56,073 nt of DNA from Massilia sp. IC2-477 (GTDB lineage Bacteria; Pseudomonadota; Gammaproteobacteria; Burkholderiales; Burkholderiaceae_D), in assembly GCF_020707265.1 (NCBI RefSeq), contig NZ_JAJFEQ010000018.1:1-56073 (forward strand). The letters are read 5' to 3'. The position numbers were made by a program, and so were the translations under genes. A model generated the notes under the pieces. It ran no database searches and had not been told where the DNA came from. It saw nothing but the letters and a program-made list of their open reading frames with translations. Within the stretch, counting starts at the first letter, position 1. Each line of letters opens with the position of its first letter. This document shows positions 24,840 to 32,552 of this stretch, one piece after another.

Positions 24840-27800
24840 TTACAGGTACTGCAGGGTGCCCTGGCCGACTTCGTTGAACGACGAAGCGCTCAGGTCAACG
24901 ATACCGGTCAGCTTGACGATGATGTCAACGTTGTTGTTGAAGGCACCGTTGCCGTCCACGTCCTGAACGATGAAGGTGTTGCCGTTGAACTGGAACCAGG
25001 CGATGCCGTGGCTACCGGTTGCAGCGTCAGCAGCCTTGGCAGCTTCGGTGACGTAGTTGTCGAAGGTTGCTTCAGCGATCAGCGAGACTTTCGAGCTGAT
25101 GAAGTCGGCGTTCGCGTTCGACACGAACTTGATCTTCTCGCCCTTGGCCAGGTCGGTGATCGAGACTGCTGCACCGGCGTTGGCAGCCTGGAAGCCGCTC
25201 ACGTCGAACATGTCCACGCCTTCGCCGCCGGTCAGGGTGACAGCGCTAGCGACGTTGCCCATGACTTTCAGCACGTCGTTGCCAGCACCGCCCTGCAGGA
25301 CGTCGTTGGCGCCCATTGCGGTCAGCACGTCAGCAGCCGAACCACCCTTCACAGTGGTAGCAGCGGTGTCGCTGGCCACGGTGGTGATGCTCAGGATGCC
25401 GGTAGCTGCGCTGCCGTCGATCAGGGTGACTGCCTTGGTGTCAGCCGACAGGGTCAGGGTCAGGTTACCAGCGCCGCCCACGGTGATGGTCGAAGCTGCA
25501 TCGGCATCCACGTTCAGGGTATTGGTCGAGACGTTCGGCACGCCGCCGGTCGAGGTGGTGTCGGTGTCGGTCACGTTGATCTTGATCGTTTCGACCTTGT
25601 CAGCGGTTGCGGTACCGATGTTCACGCCGGTACCAGCAGCGGTGACGAAGTTGACGGTGTCAGCGGTGCCCGAAGCGTCAGCCAGCTTGACTTCGACGTC
25701 GCCCTGAGCTGCGAACTCGACGGTTGCGTTGTTCAGCATCTTGTCGAGGGTCAGCACGTTGGTGCCCGGCACAGCGGCGCCAGCGCCCGAGAAGGTGATG
25801 TCGGTGACGTTGGCGTCAGGGGTGGTGCTGGTGAAGGTCACAGCGTCGGCAGTAACGCCGCTAGCGGTGAAGCCGGTCAGGGTGCCGCCGACAGTCACGA
25901 CGCCAGCGATGGTTGCGCCGGTGTTGCTGAAGGCAGTCGCCACTTGAGTTGCGGTCAGGTTGGTGACAGCAGTCACGGTGCGACCGGCGACGGTGTAGCT
26001 CTGGCCAGCGGTCAGCGCGTTGAAGGTGATGGCCGACGACTCGGTGACAGGACCCACGGCATTACCTTGGGTGGTGTTCGGGACCAGCGCGGTCGGAGCT
26101 GCGCCGACGCCAGCGGCCGAACCGTTCGAGATGACGTAGTTGATGTCATCCAGGTTGTCCATGTTCACGGTGCTGTTGGTGCTGGTTGCGCCAACCGAGA
26201 TCTTCTCGAAGCCGGTGAAACGGTCCTGGAAGGTCACGCCAGCCGAACGAGCAACTGCGGTAGCAGCCGACAGCGCCAGGGTGTCGGTGCCTTCGCCGCC
26301 GTTCAGTTCAACGGTCGATGCCGGGTCGATCGCCAGGGCGGTGCCCAGGCTCAGGGTGTCGTTGCCGGCGCCCAGGTTGATCGACTTGCTGATTGCGGTG
26401 TCAGCATTGGTGATGGTGACGCGATCCGAACCAGCGCCGCCGGTGTAGGTTGCCCTGTTGCCCTGGATGCTGACGGTCACGGTGCCGGTGGTGGCGGTGG
26501 TGTCAACCGATTCCAGGGTGTCCGCGGTAGCGGCAGCCAGGCTCAGGCCAGCAGTTTCGCTGACTTTGACAGTCTTCAGGCCAGCCAGGTCGGTGGTCGA
26601 GTTGTTCAGCGTGCCGGTACCGGTAACGTTCAGGGTCTCGGTCGCAGCAGCGGTCAGGGTCACGAAGTTCGAACCGGTGCTCTTCACGTTCAGGGTGGTC
26701 GGAGCGGCGGTCAGGGTGACGGCTGCACGTGCGCTGGTGGCGAAGCCAACCTTGTTCAGGTTCAGAGCCAGGGTCGACGCGGTGTCAGCAACGGTCAGGC
26801 CTGCAACCGCGGTGACGTCACCAGCAGCGTTGTAGGTTGCGCCGCTGTTCGACAGGTTCAGGGTCTCCAGGACTGCGCCGCCGGTGATCGACGAGCCAGC
26901 ACCGTACGAATCGATGGTAGCGGTCTTGATCGAGCCAGCTGCGTCGGCGATGGTGACTGCGCCAGCGACGATGCCGAGTTGGCCAGCTTCAGCGGCAACG
27001 CCGGTCACGCCAGCAACGCGGGCGCCAGCGGCTGCAGTAGCGGTGCTGCCAGCAACGGTGGTCACGGTAGCGTCCAGGTCAGCTGCAGCCGAAGTGCTGG
27101 TGAACACGACCTTCGAGGAGGTTGCGCTGACGGTTTCGACGGCGCCCGAGGTCCACTTGTTGGTCACGCCGCCAGCTGCGTCGGTGTAGATGCCCAGCTC
27201 AGCCGAAGCCGAACCCTGGGTTGCGCCGGTGGCCAGGTTTGCGAATGCCGATGCCACTTGAGCAGCGGTCAGGTCTTTCTTGGCGGTGAACCACAGTTCG
27301 CCATCGCCGAAGTCGACTTTGACGACGTCGCCGGCTTTAGCAGCGCTGAACACCACTTCTTCGGTGGTCGATTTGGCAGCAACAGCGGTCACGGCTGCGA
27401 ATTCAGCCTGCGCGACGTCTTGCTTGACGCTGACGGTGGTGGTAGCGGCGGTGCCGGTGACGCTGACTGCGCCTTGGGTGATGGTCGCGCCGGTGGTGTC
27501 AGCCACGGCAGCAGCTGCGCTGCTGGTTGCTTTTTCGGTCACGTTGATGCTGGTGCCGCCGGTGACGGTCACGCCAGCCAGGGTCACGTCGGTAGCAGCA
27601 ACGGTAGCTGCGCCGGTGGTGGCGACAGCGACGGTGCCAGCAGCAGCCTGGCCGGCCGAGCCAACCTGGATTGCGCCGGTGGTTGCGGTCACGTCGCTCA
27701 GAGCAACGTTGACGTTCTTACCGCCCAGCAGGGTGGTGGTAGCCGAGCTTGCCTTCAGGTTCAGGCCGATGTCGGTGGTCGCAGCCGAGGTGACGCTGAT

Positions 27801-28664
27801 TGCGCCGCCGGCACGGGTCACGTTCACAGCGCTGACGCCGGTGAGGCTGGTGGTGTTCAGGGTGATCGCGTCAGCAGCTTGAACTTCGATGGTCTCGACG
27901 TTCTTGATGTTGGCCAGTGCCGAGGTGGTCAGCGCGGTACCAGCAGCGATGACCAGGGTGTCGACGCCTGCGCCGCCGTCGATGGTGTCGACTGCGCTCA
28001 GGGTGTTGACTTCGGCGTTGTTGGTGTCGACAGCAGCGATGATGCGGTCATTGCCGGCGCTGCCGGTGATGACGTCCAGGCCCTTGGTCAGGGTGTAGGT
28101 CTGCGCGGTGGTGCCGGCGCCGATCGACTGGTTGACGGTTGCGTCCAGGTTTGCCGGAGCAACGGCGGCTGCCAGGGTGGCAGCGTCGGTCACGCTAGCG
28201 ATGTAGGTCTTGGCAACTGCGTTGGCCTTTTCGCCGCTGTAGCCCAGGCGCTCGTCGGTGGTGTCCAGAGCGTCGGTGAACGAGGTTGCTGCGGTGACTT
28301 TCGAAGCGAAAGCGGTCTTGTCGGCGTTCTGTGCGCCGGCCGAGATCATCAGGACAGCGTTCGACAGGGTCACGCGACCAGCTGCGATTTCGTTGTTCCA
28401 GTACTCGAGACCAGCTTCTTCAGCCGAGCGGCCGAACAGGTTCTTGTAGATGTTGTTGATGACCTGGCGGGTGTTCTGGCCAGCGTAGGTGTCGGTGTAT
28501 TCTTTCGACTGGGCGAAGCTAGCTGCCAGTTGCGAGAGGACAGCAGTGGCGTTGCCCGATTTGGCGATGACGCCATCCCAGTACTGCAGGCCGTAGTAGT
28601 CGGCTGGGCGGTTGAAGAATGCCACGTACAGCTTCTGGATTGCTTCGGCATTTTGGAAAGCCAT
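24840..28664 (-). CDS. giant S-layer-like surface protein with DUF4214 and RTX-like C-terminus (1274 aa)
   Basis: 1274 residues dominated by Ala, Thr, Val, Gly and Asp, with no cysteine and no signal peptide. Residues ~1-115 are DUF4214 (AIQKLYVAFFNRPADYYGLQYW, NLFGRSAEEAGLEYW). The long middle is beta-strand repeat sequence with LxLxN-type blocks. Two copies of a ~100-residue module (~440-545 and ~885-985) share LTAxQVAxAFxN...VTFTST. Near the C-terminus are GGAGNDVLKV beta-roll repeats and a secretion-signal end, DLSASSFNEVGQGTLQYL. This is the composition of bacterial S-layer proteins exported by PrtD-type systems, such as Caulobacter RsaA. AGGAG 6 nt before ATG 28664, a strong terminator and strongly biased codon use all suggest very high expression. 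Confidence 0.87.
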   Translation of the reverse strand: MAFQNAEAIQKLYVAFFNRPADYYGLQYWDGVIAKSGNATAVLSQLAASFAQSKEYTDTYAGQNTRQVINNIYKNLFGRSAEEAGLEYWNNEIAAGRVTLSNAVLMISAGAQNADKTAFASKVTAATSFTDALDTTDERLGYSGEKANAVAKTYIASVTDAATLAAAVAPANLDATVNQSIGAGTTAQTYTLTKGLDVITGSAGNDRIIAAVDTNNAEVNTLSAVDTIDGGAGVDTLVIAAGTALTTSALANIKNVETIEVQAADAITLNTTSLTGVSAVNVTRAGGAISVTSAATTDIGLNLKASSATTTLLGGKNVNVALSDVTATTGAIQVGSAGQAAAGTVAVATTGAATVAATDVTLAGVTVTGGTSINVTEKATSSAAAAVADTTGATITQGAVSVTGTAATTTVSVKQDVAQAEFAAVTAVAAKSTTEEVVFSAAKAGDVVKVDFGDGELWFTAKKDLTAAQVASAFANLATGATQGSASAELGIYTDAAGGVTNKWTSGAVETVSATSSKVVFTSTSAAADLDATVTTVAGSTATAAAGARVAGVTGVAAEAGQLGIVAGAVTIADAAGSIKTATIDSYGAGSSITGGAVLETLNLSNSGATYNAAGDVTAVAGLTVADTASTLALNLNKVGFATSARAAVTLTAAPTTLNVKSTGSNFVTLTAAATETLNVTGTGTLNNSTTDLAGLKTVKVSETAGLSLAAATADTLESVDTTATTGTVTVSIQGNRATYTGGAGSDRVTITNADTAISKSINLGAGNDTLSLGTALAIDPASTVELNGGEGTDTLALSAATAVARSAGVTFQDRFTGFEKISVGATSTNSTVNMDNLDDINYVISNGSAAGVGAAPTALVPNTTQGNAVGPVTESSAITFNALTAGQSYTVAGRTVTAVTNLTATQVATAFSNTGATIAGVVTVGGTLTGFTASGVTADAVTFTSTTPDANVTDITFSGAGAAVPGTNVLTLDKMLNNATVEFAAQGDVEVKLADASGTADTVNFVTAAGTGVNIGTATADKVETIKINVTDTDTTSTGGVPNVSTNTLNVDADAASTITVGGAGNLTLTLSADTKAVTLIDGSAATGILSITTVASDTAATTVKGGSAADVLTAMGANDVLQGGAGNDVLKVMGNVASAVTLTGGEGVDMFDVSGFQAANAGAAVSITDLAKGEKIKFVSNANADFISSKVSLIAEATFDNYVTEAAKAADAATGSHGIAWFQFNGNTFIVQDVDGNGAFNNNVDIIVKLTGIVDLSASSFNEVGQGTLQYL

Positions 28665-28983
28665 GTATTACTCCTAGATTTAGATCAATGATCAGAAAAG
28701 TTCAACCTGCAGCTTCTTCACTCGTGTGACTGCAGCCCAACGACCCGGATGATGACAGAGGTCAAGGACGCAGCTATGTGACGGCCGTCACATGAACGTA
28801 CAATCTGTGGCGAAATTGCGGTTTTTTTTCCACTCCGTTTTAACGGCGGATCATTATCAGAGAAAGTTTCCCGTGGCGCAATGACTTCGTAGCCGCTGTC
28901 ATAGGAGAAATCTCTGCCATAGTAGAGAAGGCATCAATCAGGCACGAACCGCCATGCGGCGCGCATGACACGTGCGATGGGCG
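28665..28983. other. regulatory region of the S-layer-like gene
   Basis: About 320 bp without a gene. From the start codon outward it holds the AGGAG ribosome site (28671-28675), a ~80-nt leader, a weak -10 (28757-28752), a perfect CRP palindrome (28777-28792), and a TACAATCTGTGGC motif (28799-28811) also seen upstream of fecR. The stretch 28815-28980 shows only a poly-T run and nothing else I recognise. Confidence 0.6.
28752..28792 (-). promoter_or_regulatory. CRP-activated promoter of the S-layer-like gene
   Basis: TGTGA-CGGCCG-TCACA at 28777-28792 is a perfect CRP palindrome. Minus-strand TGTCAT at 28757-28752 ends 32.5 bp from its centre, the same spacing as in the secretion operon. The weak -10 and the lack of a separate -35 imply dependence on an activator. 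Predicted leader about 80 nt. Confidence 0.72.
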
Positions 28984-29010
28984 AAAAAAAACCGCCACAA
29001 AGTGGCGGTT
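28984..29010 (-). terminator. intrinsic terminator of the FecR-domain gene
   Basis: Minus strand AACCGCCAC-TTT-GTGGCGGTT followed by a run of T. It lies 18 nt after the stop of the gene at 29028. Confidence 0.9.
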
Positions 29011-29027
29011 CTTCGAAATTCCCTCGC

Positions 29028-30416
29028 TTACTTCTGGACGCCCCAGTAAGTCGCGCCATTGATTATGCGCTGGTCGTCGAGGCGGCGATCAAATAAATAT
29101 GCAGCGGCCCCACCGTTTTCATTACTCAGCTGGCCCTCGACGTTCATATTGGTAGGTGCCTTCCAGAGTTCGTTACCGGTCAGCCTTCCGTTATAACCCA
29201 CGGCACCTTCGGAGTTCATTTTGAACAACTCGCCTGAAGCGGTAGTCAGGTCGAATCCCGTGTTAAAGGTACGCGCACCGAAATCCACATTCAGCTTGCC
29301 ATTGCTGATCTTGGCTTCGGTGGGCAGCGCCCCATCGGCCGTGTATACATAGGCTTCGCTGGCTTGCAGATTGAAACCGACACTGCCGCGCTCGGGAACG
29401 ACATAGTCGGCGCCAGGGGTTTGGAACAGCGCGTAGTTGCGACGCAAGGCGACCATTTTGTTTTCGGAATTCAGCTGCTTTTCCAGATCGAGCGTGATAT
29501 CCGCGCCGGCGAACGATTGCCAGCGGCCCCACACAAGCTGCTTCGGCGGAGGGGGAGGCTCGACCACTACCGGAGGCGGCTTGATCGGGTCCGGCTCCGG
29601 CCCGACCACGACCGGGTCGAGCGGCGGCGTAATGACCGGATCCTTGGACGGCGGCGGCTGTGTCGGCTGCGAAGGCCCCTTCACAAGCTTGTCGAAGTCA
29701 TTGCTCTTCCGCGCATCCAGGACCGGCCCGGAAGCACTACTGCCGCCGGTACTGCCGGATTTCGCCACCGGTTCATCCGCACGCGGCGGCGAGACCTGGT
29801 CCGGGCCGGTGCTGCTGGACTGCAGCAGCTGCGGCGCGGTGTCGCCACGCTTGACCTGCAGCAGCTGGCCGCGCTGGCCTGCGAACAGTTCGCGGCTGGC
29901 CGCACCCTCGCAGGGGCCGACGCCATCCGGGTTGCAGCCGCCGGCAAAGCCGCTGACCACCACGCCGCCGGTCAGCACCGTGACGCGCGAGGTTTCCTGG
30001 TCCGTATAAACAGTAAAGTCGGTGCCGCGCACGCCGATCGCCGCCACCGGGGTGTTGAAGCGGAAGTTCTGGCGCGCCTGCTTGACCGCATCGCCCGACT
30101 TGCTGCGGGCCACACCGCTGATCAGTTCGAGCTTGATGCGGTTGTTGGCGGCGTTCTTCTGGTCGATGTGGTAGGCGACGATGCGCGCCTTGGTGTTCGG
30201 ACGCAGGATGAACAGGCCATTGTCGACCGTTTTCACATAGAGGAAACCGTCCTTGCCCGTCATCAGGAGCTCGCCTTCCTGGACGGACGTGCCTTCCGCG
30301 CCAGCCTTGTCGGCAACCTGGGCCTGTCCGGCGGCAAAGATGACCTTGCCGGCCTCGGCCGCGTGCGCCGCGGCGGCGAATGCCAACGAGCTGATGATGA
30401 GTAATGGACGCAACAT
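29028..30416 (-). CDS. periplasmic or surface FecR-domain protein with Pro-rich linker and beta-barrel-like C-terminus
   Basis: 462 residues. A signal peptide (MLRPLLIISSLAFAAAAHA) is followed by a FecR domain (~25-190) with the typical GELLMTGKDGFLYVK, IRLELISGVARSK-like and FRFNTPVAAIGVRGTDFTV segments. A long linker rich in Pro and Ser (~200-300) precedes a C-terminal domain (~305-462) rich in alternating beta strands, ending in GGAAAYLFDRRL, which recalls the small barrel of TbpB-like lipoproteins. No lipobox cysteine is at the cleavage site. There is no sigma factor partner, so it is not a classical FecR anti-sigma gene. It is divergent from the CHASE2 cyclase and has its own CRP-type promoter and terminator. 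Possibly a sensor or a surface ligand-binder. Confidence 0.78.
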   Translation of the reverse strand: MLRPLLIISSLAFAAAAHAAEAGKVIFAAGQAQVADKAGAEGTSVQEGELLMTGKDGFLYVKTVDNGLFILRPNTKARIVAYHIDQKNAANNRIKLELISGVARSKSGDAVKQARQNFRFNTPVAAIGVRGTDFTVYTDQETSRVTVLTGGVVVSGFAGGCNPDGVGPCEGAASRELFAGQRGQLLQVKRGDTAPQLLQSSSTGPDQVSPPRADEPVAKSGSTGGSSASGPVLDARKSNDFDKLVKGPSQPTQPPPSKDPVITPPLDPVVVGPEPDPIKPPPVVVEPPPPPKQLVWGRWQSFAGADITLDLEKQLNSENKMVALRRNYALFQTPGADYVVPERGSVGFNLQASEAYVYTADGALPTEAKISNGKLNVDFGARTFNTGFDLTTASGELFKMNSEGAVGYNGRLTGNELWKAPTNMNVEGQLSNENGGAAAYLFDRRLDDQRIINGATYWGVQK

Positions 30417-30437
30417 ACTTTTTCCCCTTTTCGCGCT

Positions 30438-30479
30438 ATTATCCGGGCCGCGCCAGCCTCTTCCGTGATGGCCGTCACA
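30438..30479 (-). promoter_or_regulatory. CRP-like promoter of the FecR-domain gene
   Basis: CGTGA-TGGCCG-TCACA at 30464-30479 matches the CRP consensus with one outer mismatch and is nearly the same as the S-layer site. Minus-strand GATAAT at 30443-30438 ends 33.5 bp from the centre. The site also lies ~137 nt before the divergent cyclase gene and might affect it. Confidence 0.7.
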
Positions 30480-30608
30480 TTTTAGAGCAAACTCATGTGT
30501 TACCCGATGTGCTTACAATTTGTAGCAATTGCCCTTGGAGCAACGCTTTGGCCTTATACTTCTAGTTTCTCGTCATAAATTTCTCGCTCCTACACTGGTC
30601 CTGACGGC

Positions 30609-32552
30609 GTGACCGATTCCCCTTCTTCCCAGAGCAAGCACCGGCTGGCGCCACGCCAGCAGGCGGTTTTCGCACGCGCGCTGATCGGCGTCGTGGCCGT
30701 GTTGCTGACCGTGCTGGTGCAATGGGGCCCCTCCTTCGGCCTGTCGCATCTGGACAACATCTCTTTCGGAAGCGAGACCCTGCGCGACCAGTTCATCCGC
30801 TGGCGCGCCACGACCGAGGTCGAGCCGCGCATCCTGGTGGTCGATATCGACGAGGCCAGTCTGGCGGCGGAAGGCGCCTGGCCGTGGTCCAGCTCGCGCA
30901 TTGCCGACCTGGTGGAGATTTTGCTCAGCCGCTACGAGGCGCGCGGGGTGGCGCTCGATATCGTGCGCGAAAAGGCCGGCGACCCCGAGGGCGACATGCG
31001 GCTGGCCGCGCTGGCCACCCACGGGCCGCTGGTGCTGGGCCAGGCTTTCGATTTCGACTACGAGCAGCGCCGTCCCGAACCGCTGCGCCAGGGCGTGCCG
31101 GCGGGCGCCCTGCCCCAGCCGGCGCCGCAGGCACGGACGGCCGACGGCTACATCGCCAACCACGCGGGCTTTGCCGGGGCGCGCCACGTCGGCAACATCG
31201 GCTTCGTGCCCGACCGCGACGGCGTGCTGCGCCACGTGCCGCTGCTGACCCGCTTCGGCGGACGCGACTATCCGGCACTGGGCCTGGCCCTGCTCGACTG
31301 CTGCAGCGGCGCCAGGGCGCCGGCCCTGCCGGACGCCGCCCACATGCGCATTCCCTTCAAACGCGACTGGGAAGCCTTCACCATCGCCAGCGCCACCGAC
31401 ATCCTGAACGAACGCATCGATCCGGCGAGCGCCAGGGGTCGGCTGGTGCTGGTCGGATCGTCTTCGCTGGGCCTGGGCGACCGCGTCACCACGCCGCACG
31501 CCGCCAAGCGCCCGGGACTGGGCGTGCAGGCGGAGATCCTGTCCGCCCTGCTCGACCGCCAGGCCGGCAGCACCCCGGCACCCTGGCCGGGACGCCTGAT
31601 CGCCTGTGCCTTTGCCCTGCTGTCGGCGCTGCTGGCCACCCTTGCCTTCCCGCGCCTGCCGGCCTGGGCCAGCGTCGCGCTGCTCGGCCTGGTGTCGGCG
31701 CTGTGGCTGCGCGCCGCCTACGAGATCGCACCGCACGATCCGCTGTTCTCGACCACCGCTCCCTTGCTGAGCAACCTGTTTCTGCTGGCGGTAGCCGTGC
31801 CCTACCAGTGGCAGCTGGCGCAGCGCCGCTCGCGCCGCCTGCTCGGCACCCTGCAGCAGTACGTGGCGCCCTCGGTGGTGCGCGAGCTGCTGCGCAGCGA
31901 CCTGGAAGACCCGCTGGCGCCGCGCCAGCTGGACGTCACCACCCTGATCGCCGACATGGAGGGCTATACCACCCAGGTCGAATCGCTGTCGATGGAAGAA
32001 TCGGCGCGCCTGACGCGCGAATTCCTCGACTGCCTGACCGGCCCCGTGATCGCGGGCGGCGGCACCCTGGACAAATACACTGGCGACGGCCTGGTCGCCT
32101 TCTGGGGCGCGCCGCTGCCGATCGAGCAGCACGCCGACCGCGCGCTGGATGCGGCGCGCACCATCGTCGAACGGGTCGAGGCGCTGTCACGGGTACGCGA
32201 AGCGCAGGGCCATCCGCCCCTGCGGGTGCGCATCGGGATCGAGAGCGGACCGGCGGTCGCGGGCGACTTCGGCACCTCGTTCCGCAGCATTTATACGGCG
32301 GTCGGCGACAGCGTGAACACGGCCTCGCGCCTGGAACAGGCGGCGCGCGACTTCCCCTACGACGTGATCGTCGGCGCCGGCACCGTCGAGCGCGCGCTGC
32401 GCCACGGCTTCATCGCGCTCGGCGAACGGCGCCTGCGCGGCAAGGGCAAGGCCACCGCGCTGTTCACCCCAAGCGACATTCCGCGCTCGCGCAGCGCGGC
32501 GCCCGACATGACAGAAGTGGCGGCAATGGCCGCAGTCAAAGGTAGTTCATGA
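30609..32552 (+). CDS. CHASE2-domain class III adenylate cyclase
   Basis: 647 residues. One N-terminal membrane segment, an extracytoplasmic CHASE2 sensor (~40-320; FGSETLRDQFIRWRATTEVEPRILVVDIDE is the usual opening), three C-terminal membrane helices (~330-420), then a class III cyclase domain (~440-610). The catalytic set is complete: metal-binding D449 and D493, adenine-selecting K489 and T563, and transition-state N570 and R574 (VNTASRLE). So ATP, not GTP, is the expected substrate and cAMP the product. Start GTG 30609. The next gene overlaps by 4 nt (ATGA). The CHASE2 signal is unknown; the FecR and barrel neighbours suggest an envelope cue. A TATACT hexamer at 30555 may be its -10. Confidence 0.9.
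   Translation: MTDSPSSQSKHRLAPRQQAVFARALIGVVAVLLTVLVQWGPSFGLSHLDNISFGSETLRDQFIRWRATTEVEPRILVVDIDEASLAAEGAWPWSSSRIADLVEILLSRYEARGVALDIVREKAGDPEGDMRLAALATHGPLVLGQAFDFDYEQRRPEPLRQGVPAGALPQPAPQARTADGYIANHAGFAGARHVGNIGFVPDRDGVLRHVPLLTRFGGRDYPALGLALLDCCSGARAPALPDAAHMRIPFKRDWEAFTIASATDILNERIDPASARGRLVLVGSSSLGLGDRVTTPHAAKRPGLGVQAEILSALLDRQAGSTPAPWPGRLIACAFALLSALLATLAFPRLPAWASVALLGLVSALWLRAAYEIAPHDPLFSTTAPLLSNLFLLAVAVPYQWQLAQRRSRRLLGTLQQYVAPSVVRELLRSDLEDPLAPRQLDVTTLIADMEGYTTQVESLSMEESARLTREFLDCLTGPVIAGGGTLDKYTGDGLVAFWGAPLPIEQHADRALDAARTIVERVEALSRVREAQGHPPLRVRIGIESGPAVAGDFGTSFRSIYTAVGDSVNTASRLEQAARDFPYDVIVGAGTVERALRHGFIALGERRLRGKGKATALFTPSDIPRSRSAAPDMTEVAAMAAVKGSS

Noticed and set aside
25008..28691. 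A 1227-codon open frame on the plus strand opposite the S-layer-like gene
   Set aside because: It is the antisense shadow of a gene with very biased codons (few stops on the opposite strand). The translation is low-complexity Gly/Ser/Ala/Asp with no domain, and the minus-strand gene has a ribosome site, promoter and terminator.
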